From positions 1 to 22,763 of the forward strand of contig JAVCCG010000011.1 in NCBI GenBank assembly GCA_030765605.1: 22,763 nt of DNA. Reading direction: 5' to 3'. The translations under genes and the position numbers were made by a program. Positions 1 to 7,444 of the stretch are shown here, one piece after another. Positions within the stretch are counted from its first letter, which is position 1. Each line of letters starts with the position of its first letter. This DNA is from Candidatus Alcyoniella australis (GTDB taxonomy: Bacteria > Lernaellota > Lernaellaia > JAVCCG01 > Alcyoniellaceae). The notes below the pieces were generated by a model. The model was not told where the DNA came from. It did no database searches and saw only the letters and a program-made list of their open reading frames with translations.

Positions 1-692
1 CGCTCTCGCGGCTGGGCGCGGACAAGATCGACTCGGGCGAGATGCCGGTGATTTTCAGCCCGGAGGTCGCGGCGCGCTTTGCCCACGACGTGGTCGGCGC
101 GCTGGACGGCGACGAAGTATTCAAGGGATCGAGCTTCTTGGGCGACAAGCTGGGGCAGCAGGTCGCTGCTCCGCTGTTCACGCTGGTCGACGATCCGACC
201 CTGGCGCGCCGCACCGGCTCGGAGCAGTTCGACGGCGAGGGCGTGGCCACGCGGCGCAACGTACTTTTCGAATCCGGCGTGCTCAAAATGTTCCTCTACG
301 ATTGCTACACCGCGCGCAAGGCCGGCACCGCGACCACGGCCAATGCGCGACGCGGCTACTCCAGTCTGCCCGGCGTGTCCGCGCACCAGCTGGTGTTGCA
401 GCCCGGAACCACGCCCAACGCCGAAATCTTCAGCAACGTCGAACGCGGGCTGTACGTCACGCGGCTGATGGGCGGACGGGCGAGCACGATCAACGGCGAT
501 TACAGCCGCGGCGCGCGCGGCGCCTTGATCGAGAACGGCAAGCTGACCCAGCCGGTGCAGGAAGTGACCATGGCCGGCAACATGCTGCAGATGCTGGCCG
601 ACATCGAGGCGCTGGGCGACCAGGCGATCTGGTACGGATCCAGCGCTGCGCCGCCGTTGCGCTTCAAACTCCTGGCGGTCAGCGGGCGCTGA
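1..692 (+). CDS. pmbA: PmbA/TldE-type metalloprotease subunit, C-terminal part (5' end outside window)
   Basis: The reading frame is open from base 3 to the TGA at 690-692, giving about 229 residues. Members of the TldD/PmbA (modulator of DNA gyrase) family are usually about 440-480 residues, so the N-terminal half lies outside the window. The visible part has features typical of the PmbA side: LGADKIDSGEMPVIFSPE at the entry, then GSSFLGDKLGQQV, LVDDPTLARRTGSEQFDGEG and GVLKMFLYDCYTARK, and near the end NGKLTQPVQEVTMAGNML. In known systems TldD and PmbA form a heterodimeric protease that trims unfolded peptides, for example microcin B17 and the CcdA antitoxin. PmbA lacks the HExxxH site carried by TldD, so a TldD partner is expected upstream. 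The next gene starts 11 bases downstream on the same strand, which suggests co-transcription. The family call is firm and the substrate is unknown. Confidence 0.9.
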   Translation, partial: LSRLGADKIDSGEMPVIFSPEVAARFAHDVVGALDGDEVFKGSSFLGDKLGQQVAAPLFTLVDDPTLARRTGSEQFDGEGVATRRNVLFESGVLKMFLYDCYTARKAGTATTANARRGYSSLPGVSAHQLVLQPGTTPNAEIFSNVERGLYVTRLMGGRASTINGDYSRGARGALIENGKLTQPVQEVTMAGNMLQMLADIEALGDQAIWYGSSAAPPLRFKLLAVSGR

Positions 693-703
693 CGCCGCGC
701 GCC

Positions 704-3400
704 ATGGACGAGGCGCCAAAGGCCCTGGGCCTGAGCTTCGCCGACGCATTGCGCCTCACCGGCGTGCGCCTGGGCGACCGCGCATTGATCGGCCCGCGCA
801 CCGTGCAGATCGACCTCACCGATCAGTGCAACAACAACTGCATCGGCTGCTGGGCGCGTAGCCCGTTTCTGCATTCCACCGACGATTACGATGGTCTGGA
901 CAAGGGCTCGTTGCCGCTGGAAAGTGTCGTTGACCTGCTCGACCAGCTACGCGAAATGCAGGTCGAACAGATTTTCCTTGGCGGCGGCGGGGAACCGCTG
1001 TGCCACCCGGACCTGATCGAGGTCGTGCGTCAGGCCAAGACGCGCGGATTCGAGGTCGTGCTCAACACAAACTTTACCCTGGCCGACGAATCAACACTCT
1101 TCGCGCTTGCAAAGCTTGAGCTGGACCTGCTGATCGTCAGCCTCTGGGCCGGGACGTCCACCACCTACGCGCGAATCCATCCCAACAAATCGGCCGACAC
1201 CTTCAAGCGCATTTGCAACACCTTGATCGCGCTCAAGGACGCCAAGCAGGCGGGCAAAGCGCGCCTGCCGCGGGTCAAGATCTACGACGTGCTGTGCTCG
1301 ATCAACGCCCACGAATTGGAAGAGATGGTGCATTCGGCCCGCGACCTGGGGGCCGAGGAGATCGACTTCGCGGTCTTCGATCCGATCCCCGGCCGCACCG
1401 GTCACCTGATTCTCACACAGCAGCAGATCGCCGAGGTCAAGCGCACCCTGGAGCACCTCGACCGGCCGCCCGGGCTCGAGATCAACGACGCGCTGCTGCT
1501 ACAGCGGCTGAGCAACGTGGACGTGGAAAAAGGCGTCTACGACAACGGCCGCATCGACACGATCCCCTGCTACAGCGGCTGGTTCTACGCGCGGATCACC
1601 ACCACCGGTCAGGTCCACTCCTGCCTCAAGAGCCACCGGATTCCCGTGGGCGAGACCGCGCAGCGGCCGTTCTGGCAGGCCTGGTACGGCGAGGGCCAGG
1701 ACGATTTTCGCCGCAACACGCTTAAGCTCGATTACACCAATCCCTACCTGGCCAAGATCGGCCACGACATCAATTTTGCACTGCCCGGCTGCTACCGTAT
1801 CTGCGACAACCTGGGGATGAACCTCGGAATCCAGCGCCTGGCCCAGTCGCTGCCCGAGATGACCCTGGGCATGCTCGAGCTGATGGAGCAGGCCGCGGCC
1901 CGCGGCGGCGAGCACGCTACACCCGAGGCGCTGCGCGGGATCTACGACCACTTCGCCCAGGTTGCGCAGGGCGGATCGGATGATCAAATTGCGGTCGAGC
2001 CCGTGGGCGACGCGAGTCCGAAGATCGAGCTTAACGTGGCTTCAATCGACGGGGCGTCCGAGCAACTGGCAAAGCTGTGCGACATTGACGTGCCGCGCCT
2101 TGATTTGTTCGACGCCAAGCTGCCCGGAGCGGCGCTGTTGGAGCATGCCAAGCTGTTGCAGCGGATCGGATCGGAGCACGGCGTGGATGTCGTCGGCCCG
2201 GATAGTGAGCTGTGCGAACTGGCGCGTGTGGTGGATCAGCGGCTGGAGCAGGGGACTGATCGCGCGGACCTGTTGCGCGGACTGGGCGCGGTGCTCGGCG
2301 GGGTCTACGCCGGGCCGTACACCCTGCATTTGGACCTGTCCAACCGCTGCGCGTCGGACTGCCGCTACTGCTGGTTCCACTCGCCGCTCTCCGCGCAACG
2401 CGACGATCCCTACCGCCTGCACGGCCGATCCAAGGACGCGCTGCTCGACATCGATTTGTTCGAGGATCTGTTGCGCGATCTGGAGCGCCTGGGCATGCCC
2501 GGCGACGTGGTGCTCTCGGGCAAGGGCGAGCCGCTGTTGCACCCCGATCTCGGGCGGATCCTCGCGGCGCTCACCGCGCGCGGTGCGTTCACCACGTTGA
2601 TCAGCGGCGGCCTGCCGCTTGAGCGCTGTGCCCAGACCCTGGTGCGCGGCGGACTGGGGCGGCTCTACGTCAGCCTCTCGGCCCCGGATGCAGCGACCTA
2701 CGCCCGGCTGCACGATTGCGCCGATCCAAAGGCCGATTTCCAGCGCATCGTACGCGGGATCGAAAAAGTACGAAAGCTTCGCGACGAGGCCGGATCAGCC
2801 AAGCCGGAGCTGGTCTCGGCCAACGTGTTGTGCGCGGCCAACGCCGAGATGCTGATCGAAATCGCAGAGCAGGCCGCGGAGTTGGGCGTCGATTTTCTGC
2901 GGCTGCAACTAATGGCGGTCGAGCCCTACAACGCCGAGCTCAAGCTTGCGCCGCAGCAGATCGAGCTGTTGCGCCGCGATCTGCCCCAGGCGTTGCGCAT
3001 TGCTCAAGACGGCGGTGTGCACTTGATGGACAACCTGGAACAGCAGCTCGAGAGCCTCAGCGAGCAAAGCGGCGACTGGTCGGCGGGCGAGTACGACACG
3101 CGGCCGTGCCTCAACGGCTGGTATTTCAGCCGCGTGTGGGCCGATGGACGGGTCAGCTTCTGCTGCATGCCGCGCATTGTCGGCGATTTGCATCAGACCG
3201 GGTTCTACGAGCTGTGGCGTTCCGAGCAGTATTGCCGCTATCGGCTGGCCGCACGCAGCATGGCGCAGCAAGGATCGATCGAAATGCTAGACGGCACGCC
3301 GCTACGCGGGCCGCAATGCGACCGTTGCCCCAACTACGAGATGAACAGCGCCATGCAGCGAATCCTCGAACAGAACGGGCTGCTGCGCTTCTTAATCTGA
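704..3400 (+). CDS. Twin radical SAM protein: two radical SAM/SPASM-like modules in tandem (898 aa)
   Basis: The open frame extends upstream inside pmbA, but similarity begins only at the ATG at 704, 11 bases after the pmbA stop. Module 1 has a canonical CX3CX2C cluster motif (Cys42, Cys46, Cys49), the GGGGEPL segment expected for SAM contact, and a cysteine-rich tail (Cys289 in IPCYSGWFYARI, Cys307, Cys363, Cys367). Module 2 repeats the plan: Cys549, Cys553, Cys556; SGKGEPLLHPDL; then Cys802 in RPCLNGWYFSRV, Cys820/821, Cys872 and Cys875. The tails resemble SPASM/twitch domains that hold auxiliary Fe-S clusters. Residues about 370-540 form a linker without a recognised fold. Such enzymes cut SAM to a 5'-deoxyadenosyl radical, and many SPASM members modify peptides. 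The substrate cannot be named. The 3' end overlaps the convergent creatininase-family gene by 9 bases. An alternative role as a tRNA or small-molecule enzyme is not excluded. Confidence 0.88.
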   Translation: MDEAPKALGLSFADALRLTGVRLGDRALIGPRTVQIDLTDQCNNNCIGCWARSPFLHSTDDYDGLDKGSLPLESVVDLLDQLREMQVEQIFLGGGGEPLCHPDLIEVVRQAKTRGFEVVLNTNFTLADESTLFALAKLELDLLIVSLWAGTSTTYARIHPNKSADTFKRICNTLIALKDAKQAGKARLPRVKIYDVLCSINAHELEEMVHSARDLGAEEIDFAVFDPIPGRTGHLILTQQQIAEVKRTLEHLDRPPGLEINDALLLQRLSNVDVEKGVYDNGRIDTIPCYSGWFYARITTTGQVHSCLKSHRIPVGETAQRPFWQAWYGEGQDDFRRNTLKLDYTNPYLAKIGHDINFALPGCYRICDNLGMNLGIQRLAQSLPEMTLGMLELMEQAAARGGEHATPEALRGIYDHFAQVAQGGSDDQIAVEPVGDASPKIELNVASIDGASEQLAKLCDIDVPRLDLFDAKLPGAALLEHAKLLQRIGSEHGVDVVGPDSELCELARVVDQRLEQGTDRADLLRGLGAVLGGVYAGPYTLHLDLSNRCASDCRYCWFHSPLSAQRDDPYRLHGRSKDALLDIDLFEDLLRDLERLGMPGDVVLSGKGEPLLHPDLGRILAALTARGAFTTLISGGLPLERCAQTLVRGGLGRLYVSLSAPDAATYARLHDCADPKADFQRIVRGIEKVRKLRDEAGSAKPELVSANVLCAANAEMLIEIAEQAAELGVDFLRLQLMAVEPYNAELKLAPQQIELLRRDLPQALRIAQDGGVHLMDNLEQQLESLSEQSGDWSAGEYDTRPCLNGWYFSRVWADGRVSFCCMPRIVGDLHQTGFYELWRSEQYCRYRLAARSMAQQGSIEMLDGTPLRGPQCDRCPNYEMNSAMQRILEQNGLLRFLI

Positions 3401-4372
3401 ATAGATGTGCAGCCAGTCTTCGACCACGTGGTTCACCGGCCGGTTGAGCAGCACGTCCTTGAGCTTCCACAGCGGCGAGTGGCCGTCGAGCCCTTTGCCC
3501 TGCTCGATGAACTGCCCGACCAGCTCGGCGCAAATGCCGATTAGGTGTTCGAGGATTTGCTCCCCTTGTTTGGCCGATGCCAGGGCCGGATAGCCGAAGT
3601 AGGTGTTGTTGCTGAAGTGCTTCAGCGCATCGAAGATCAGACGCACCGTGGCGATCCTACGGCGCGTGCTGTCGATCAGCCCTTGGCGGCCGTGCTCGGA
3701 GAACAGGAACGATCCGCTTTGCTCGCCGTCCGGATCGAGCCCCGCTGATACGCTGGAGGGCAGGTCCTGCCAGCCCTCGTCCACCAGCTCGGGCCAGAGG
3801 TGCAGGCCCAGCGAGGTCTCGACCATCCCGGCGTGACGGTCCTGGATCGTCTGCTCGCGGGTGATCTTGCGCCCCTTAGTATGTTCTACAGCCTGGAAGA
3901 AGACGTCCTCGGGAATCCGCGCCAGTACCGCGGAGAACAGCGAGATCGCGGCGCAGTCGAAGTTTTTATTCAGCCGTTCGCAGGCGTCCTCCAGAGCGCA
4001 GTTGTGGCGCGGGCCGCCGTGGAACGAGGAGAACGCCAGGCGCGCGAATCCACGTTTGGCGAACGGCAGCATGCTGTGATACGCCACGTCGCGCACCAGG
4101 GTCGGCGGGTAGCTGATCGAGCCTAGGGCCGGCACGCAGTCCGTGGCGATCGGCAGCGGCGGCGCGATCAGGAAGTTCCAGTCGGGCAGCCCCGGCGCGA
4201 CCGCATCCAGGGTGCGATCGAGCACCGCCTGGGCCTCGAACCAGTCCTGGCCCACCGGCAGATGCGGTCCATGGACCTCGATCGGGCTGATCGCGCAGCA
4301 GACCACCGTGTGGCTCGGATCGAACTCGTTTATCGCGTTATGGCTGATTTTCTCGAGCCTAAAAATGTTCAT
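3392..4372 (-). CDS. Creatininase-family metal-dependent amidohydrolase
   Basis: The protein has 326 residues. The ATG at 4372 follows a good ribosome binding site (AGAGGAG, about 6 bases upstream). Family metal ligands are visible: Glu32 and His34 in IEVHGPHLPVGQD, Asp43 of the same segment, His118 in SSFHGGPRHN, and Glu184 in HAGMVETS. The usual NGHGGN is altered to SFHGGPRHN and the C-terminal third is longer than in minimal members. The superfamily includes creatinine amidohydrolase, the formamide hydrolase ArfB of archaeal flavin synthesis, and MftE, the peptidase of mycofactocin maturation. Which branch this belongs to cannot be decided here. The gene is convergent with the twin radical SAM gene and their 3' ends overlap by 9 bases. 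Proximity to PmbA and a SPASM-type enzyme makes a peptide-processing role attractive, but this is inference. Confidence 0.85.
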   Translation of the reverse strand: MNIFRLEKISHNAINEFDPSHTVVCCAISPIEVHGPHLPVGQDWFEAQAVLDRTLDAVAPGLPDWNFLIAPPLPIATDCVPALGSISYPPTLVRDVAYHSMLPFAKRGFARLAFSSFHGGPRHNCALEDACERLNKNFDCAAISLFSAVLARIPEDVFFQAVEHTKGRKITREQTIQDRHAGMVETSLGLHLWPELVDEGWQDLPSSVSAGLDPDGEQSGSFLFSEHGRQGLIDSTRRRIATVRLIFDALKHFSNNTYFGYPALASAKQGEQILEHLIGICAELVGQFIEQGKGLDGHSPLWKLKDVLLNRPVNHVVEDWLHIYSD

Positions 4373-4410
4373 CCGCGTCTCCTCTGATGCGATTGGTATG
4401 TAACATCGGC

Positions 4411-4439
4411 AGCATAGCCCGTCGTGCGGATTGCCTCAA
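4411..4439 (-). promoter_or_regulatory. Putative sigma70-type promoter of the creatininase-family gene
   Basis: On the minus strand TTGAGG (4439-4434) is separated by 17 bases from TATGCT (4416-4411). Each box matches its consensus at four of six positions. It would leave a leader of about 30 bases before the AGAGGAG site and the ATG at 4372. Prediction by eye only. Confidence 0.35.
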
Positions 4440-4482
4440 ATCGAGCGTTCGCAAGAGGAATTGCGTTGTGTCGGTTTGGACC

Positions 4483-4511
4483 TTGCACGCTGATAATCGA
4501 TGGTCTATGGT
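4483..4511 (+). promoter_or_regulatory. Weak candidate promoter of the Bor-like lipoprotein gene
   Basis: TTGCAC and TATGGT are spaced by 17 bases, with three and four consensus matches. A start near 4518 would give a leader of about 100 bases containing the hairpin at 4553-4581. Other arrangements in this gap are possible. Confidence 0.22.
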
Positions 4512-4552
4512 GATTTCTATTCATCGCAAGATGCGGCATAAGCCATGATTTT

Positions 4553-4581
4553 CGGGCCAACGCGCAACAATGCGCGGCCCG
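4553..4581 (+). promoter_or_regulatory. Hairpin in the leader of the Bor-like gene
   Basis: CGGGC (4553-4557) pairs with GCCCG (4577-4581) and CGCGCA (4561-4566) pairs with TGCGCG (4571-4576). This gives 11 base pairs with a 3-base bulge and an ACAA loop. No T-run follows, so it is not a Rho-independent terminator. It lies 39 bases upstream of the GTG start and could affect mRNA stability or regulation. Function is unknown. Confidence 0.45.
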
Positions 4582-4620
4582 ACGCAAGACGAAAGCAAAC
4601 ACTTTGACGGAGGATACGCT

Positions 4621-5073
4621 GTGAAGAGAATCGCTATTATTTCCCTGGTACTGATCTTCGTTATGGCCGCGTTCGCCGGCTGCCACAAGCACACATATTC
4701 TGTGGGCAACGGCGCTTCGGGCGGCAAGCTGGTCTATGAGAACAACTGGACCGAGCATTGGTTCTTCGGAATCATCGGCGACACCAACGTCAACATCAAA
4801 GAGATCTGCCCCTCGGGCAACGCCACGATCCACGACGAGATCAGCTTCATCAACGGCCTGGTCGGCGCGCTGATCGGTATCATCTACTATCCCTCCACCG
4901 TGACCGTGCGCTGCGACAGCGGCCGCTCCGCGGTGATCGAGATCGATTACGATACCGCCGCGCAGATCGTCTCCGACCCGCGTTTCCTCGACTACGTCGA
5001 GGCCATGGCTCCGCAGATGCTCGAGCAGGCAATGCAGGCCCAGGTCAACGCGACGAACTACCTGTACAACTAA
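4621..5073 (+). CDS. Bor/Iss-family outer-membrane lipoprotein
   Basis: The GTG at 4621 is chosen because GGAGGA sits 6 bases upstream and because it places a lipoprotein signal peptide at the N-terminus: a KRI start, a hydrophobic core and a lipobox ending AFAGC with the lipidated Cys at 21. An ATG at 4570 is in frame but has no binding site and would bury the signal. The mature part follows the pattern of phage lambda Bor: a HTYSV start, EHWFFGIIG, a KEICPSGN segment, then FINGLVGALIGIIYYPSTVTVRC. In E. coli, Bor and Iss are surface lipoproteins linked to serum resistance. Chromosomal homologues are common in environmental bacteria and their role is unknown. The C-terminal extension of about 50 residues is longer than lambda Bor. 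The gene appears monocistronic, with a strong terminator 24 bases after the stop. Confidence 0.75.
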   Translation: MKRIAIISLVLIFVMAAFAGCHKHTYSVGNGASGGKLVYENNWTEHWFFGIIGDTNVNIKEICPSGNATIHDEISFINGLVGALIGIIYYPSTVTVRCDSGRSAVIEIDYDTAAQIVSDPRFLDYVEAMAPQMLEQAMQAQVNATNYLYN

Positions 5074-5096
5074 GATCGACAACCTTTGAACGAACA

Positions 5097-5130
5097 CGGG
5101 CGGTCGCTTCTGCGGCCGCTCGTTTTTTTT
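5097..5130 (+). terminator. Rho-independent terminator after the Bor-like gene
   Basis: An 11-base stem starting at C5097 and GGGCGGTCGC (5098-5107) pairs with GCGGCCGCTC (5112-5121) plus G5122. It uses two G-U pairs, has a TTCT loop, and is followed directly by eight T residues (5123-5130). This is the clearest terminator in the window. Confidence 0.92.
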
Positions 5131-5157
5131 GGCAACCCGACATCGGACTGATATTCT
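5129..5157 (+). promoter_or_regulatory. Putative promoter of the MscS-type channel gene
   Basis: TTGGCA (5129-5134, five of six matches) and TATTCT (5152-5157, four of six) are separated by exactly 17 bases. The -35 box overlaps the last T residues of the preceding terminator. The expected start site at about 5164 is only about 3 bases before the ATG, so the transcript would be leaderless or nearly so. Confidence 0.42.
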
Positions 5158-5166
5158 TCGTAAACC

Positions 5167-6222
5167 ATGACGCAAATGCTGCAAATCGAATTTTTCGACA
5201 ACACGCTGTTGGCCTGGGTCGCGGCCCTGGCCGTGCTGCTGCTGGGCACGGGCCTGCTGTGGCTGCTGCGTCCGCTGACCGTGCGACTGCTCGAGGGCCG
5301 CGTGGCCCGACGCCCCTCGCGCTCGCTGAAGCTGGCGCTGGAAATGGTGCGACGCACCAACTATGCGGTGCTGTTGTTCGTGGCGCTGTGGGCCGCCTGC
5401 GCGCTGCTGGTGATTCCGGCCAAGGTCCGCGGCCTGGTCGGCTCGCTGGCGATGATCATGGTCTTCGTTCAGTTCGGCCTCTGGGGCGGGGTGCTGGTCA
5501 ACAGCGGCGTACGCTCGCTGATGCTCAAGGGGCGCGACGAGACCACGGCCACCGGCCTGTCGGTGATCAGCTTCCTGGCGCGAATCGCGGTCTGGAGCGC
5601 GGTGGCGTTGCTGATCCTGGACAACCTGGGCGTGAACATCACCACCCTGGTGGCGGGCCTGGGGGTCGGCGGAATTGCCATCGGTTTGGCCGTGCAGAAC
5701 ATTTTGGGCGACCTGTTCGCCTCGTTCTCGATCATCCTCGACCGGCCGTTTGAGGTCGGCGATTTCATCATCGTCGACGAGCTGATGGGCAACGTCGAGA
5801 AGATCGGGCTCAAGACCACCCGCGTGCGCAGCCTCAGCGGCGAGCAACTGGTGTTTTCCAACGGCGACCTGCTGCAAAGCCGCATCCGCAACTACAAGCG
5901 AATGGCCGAGCGTCGAGTGTTGTTCGGCTTCGGCGTGCTCTACAGCACGCCCCTTCACAAGCTAGAGCAGATCCCGACGCTGGTGCGCGCGATCATCGAG
6001 GCCCAGGAGCGAGTGCGTTTCGACCGCGCGCATTTCAAGGAGTACGGCGACTCGTCGCTGAACTTCGAGGTGGTCTATTCCGTGCTCGACCGCGACTACA
6101 ACCTCTATATGGATATCCAGCAGGCGATCAACCTGGCGTTGTTCAAGCAGTTCGGCGAGCAGGGGATCGACTTTGCCTTCCCCACGCTCACAGTACACAT
6201 GGTTCAGCCGCCCGCTGACTAG
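5167..6222 (+). CDS. MscS-family mechanosensitive ion channel
   Basis: The protein has 351 residues. Hydrophobic segments occur near residues 15-38, 60-80, 90-115 and 135-155. They are followed at about 155-190 by the MscS pore helix and start of the beta domain: GVNITTLVAGLGVGGIAIG, then AVQNILGDLFASFSIILDRPF, here given as two adjoining pieces. The cytoplasmic cage follows with VGDFIIVDE, TRVRSL and the FSNGDLL segment. MscS channels open under membrane tension to release solutes in hypo-osmotic shock. The length and four-helix N-terminus match the small, bacterial YbdG/YnaI-like group rather than minimal MscS. No Shine-Dalgarno sequence precedes the ATG at 5167. An upstream terminator and a tight promoter make this an independent unit. 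The gene is convergent with the corA remnant. Confidence 0.9.
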   Translation: MTQMLQIEFFDNTLLAWVAALAVLLLGTGLLWLLRPLTVRLLEGRVARRPSRSLKLALEMVRRTNYAVLLFVALWAACALLVIPAKVRGLVGSLAMIMVFVQFGLWGGVLVNSGVRSLMLKGRDETTATGLSVISFLARIAVWSAVALLILDNLGVNITTLVAGLGVGGIAIGLAVQNILGDLFASFSIILDRPFEVGDFIIVDELMGNVEKIGLKTTRVRSLSGEQLVFSNGDLLQSRIRNYKRMAERRVLFGFGVLYSTPLHKLEQIPTLVRAIIEAQERVRFDRAHFKEYGDSSLNFEVVYSVLDRDYNLYMDIQQAINLALFKQFGEQGIDFAFPTLTVHMVQPPAD

Positions 6223-6253
6223 CCATACTATTCGCGACGCTTTAGCAGCAGCG

Positions 6254-6280
6254 CCGGCTATGAGCCGGTGCAAAGCTCGC
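6254..6280 (+). repeat. Intergenic repeat, copy 1 (hairpin plus GCAAAGCTCGC)
   Basis: CCGGCT-ATG-AGCCGG forms a 6-bp hairpin (6254-6268), followed by GCAAAGCTCGC (6270-6280). All 27 bases recur identically at 11203-11229. Related copies lie at 11292-11320 and, inverted, at 19755-19765 and 19859-19869. All are between genes. Confidence 0.8.
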
Positions 6281-6289
6281 GGAACTCTA

Positions 6290-6309
6290 TGGTCGTAGCG
6301 CCACGACCA
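6290..6309. other. Hairpin between convergent mscS-type and corA genes
   Basis: TGGTCGT (6290-6296) and ACGACCA (6303-6309) form a perfect 7-bp stem with a 6-base loop. The position between convergent 3' ends suits a bidirectional transcription end. No adjacent T-run supports an intrinsic terminator, although GTTTTACTTTA begins 14 bases further on. Confidence 0.4.
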
Positions 6310-6330
6310 GCGAACTGCGCGAGTTTTACT

Positions 6331-7343
6331 TTACTCCCCACCACCTCCTGGCGTGGGTTTGTCCCGGTCGCGACACAGCCAACCGCGCCGCCAGAAGAAC
6401 AGCACCATCGCCGCGGTCATCAGCGCCATCAAAGTTAGGGCGAACGGGTAGCCCCAGTACCAGCTAAGCTCGGGCATGTTCAGCGGCGAGATCTCGGGGT
6501 CGAAGTTCATCCCGTAAAGCCCGGCGATGAACGACAGCGGAATGAAGATCGTGGCGATGATCGTCAGCAACTTCATCACCTCGTTCATCCGATTGCTGAC
6601 CATCGACAGGTAGAGATCCATCAGGCCCATCGCCACTTCGCGGCTGCTCTCGATTAGCTCGATGATCTGCACGATGTGGTCGTAGGCGTCGCGCAGGTAG
6701 AGCCGGGTGACGTCCTGCACCAGCGTGCTGTCGTCGCGCATCAGCGAGCTCAGCGCCTCACGCAGCGGCCAGATCGAGCGACGTATGGCCAGCAGCTCGC
6801 CCTTTATCGTGTGGATCTGCGCGCTGTGGCTGCGTTCGGATTTATCGGCAATCTGCTGTTCGAGCACGTCCAGCTGGTCGGAGTAATGGTCCAACGCCGG
6901 GAAGTAGTGGTCGATCGCCGTGTCGAGCAGCGCGTAGGCCAGGTAGTCCGAACCGCCCAGGTGGATCTTGCGCCCCTGTCCCTTGCGAATTCGCTCGCGC
7001 ACCAGGTCGAGGAACGCGCTTTCGCGCTCGTGAAATGAGATCACGAAGTCCTTGCCGAAAAACAGGCTGACCTGCTCGTAGCCCGGCTGGGCCTGCATGT
7101 GGATCAGCGGCGTGACCATGAAGTAGTTGCTCTCGAAGTCCTCGACCTTGGCGCGTTGCGGGATGTTGACCACATCCTCCATGGCCAGCGGATAAAGCTC
7201 AAAATCCCCGGCCATTTACCGCGCTGCTGCACGATCTTCTCGAGGCTAACCTCGTTGCGCTCGATCAATTGTTCCGGACCAAAGGCGATCATTCGCAGCC
7301 TGGGCTTAGCCCAGGTCGGATCGACGATCAGCGATCCGGGCAT
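6331..7343 (-). pseudogene. corA: CorA-type Mg2+/Co2+ transporter gene with internal deletion and frameshift
   Basis: The C-terminal part reads continuously from an ATG at 7215 to the stop at 6331 (294 codons). It starts at LYPLAMEDVVNIPQRAKVEDF, given here as the first recognisable CorA segment, and ends with two membrane helices and the diagnostic YGMNF motif (near 6502-6517). The N-terminus characteristic of CorA lies upstream in another frame from the ATG at 7343: SLIVDPTWAKPRL, RMIAFGPEQLIER, then KIVQQRGKWP. The two meet at about 7205-7215. The join lacks the roughly 20-25 residues (the W-V-D-V-DGL region) normally found between KWP and the LxPLAMEDV segment. The lesion is therefore a deletion that also shifts the frame. 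A shorter protein from 7215 is conceivable, but that ATG has no convincing ribosome binding site. An assembly error is the main alternative. Confidence 0.75.
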
Positions 7344-7444
7344 CAGTCCCGGAGCTTTACGGTTTTTACTTTATCGCGTCTTGTGCCCGTCCGCCGATTG
7401 ACCCATGCCGACCCCCGACAGTTGATCGCTTACGATATATCTCG

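Noticed and set aside
302-703. Upstream extension of the twin radical SAM frame inside pmbA
   Set aside because: The extension has shadow-like composition, while the pmbA frame is conserved through to 692.
2000-2340. Possible peptide-recognition (RRE) domain in the linker of the twin radical SAM protein
   Set aside because: The linker is partly helical and variable, without a pattern I can match to an RRE winged helix.
4369-5958. Long minus-strand open frame (529 codons) opposite the Bor-like and MscS-type genes
   Set aside because: The translation is a His/Gln/Arg/Asp-rich low-complexity string with no motif, and it lies antisense to two well-supported genes. Such shadows are expected in GC-rich coding DNA.
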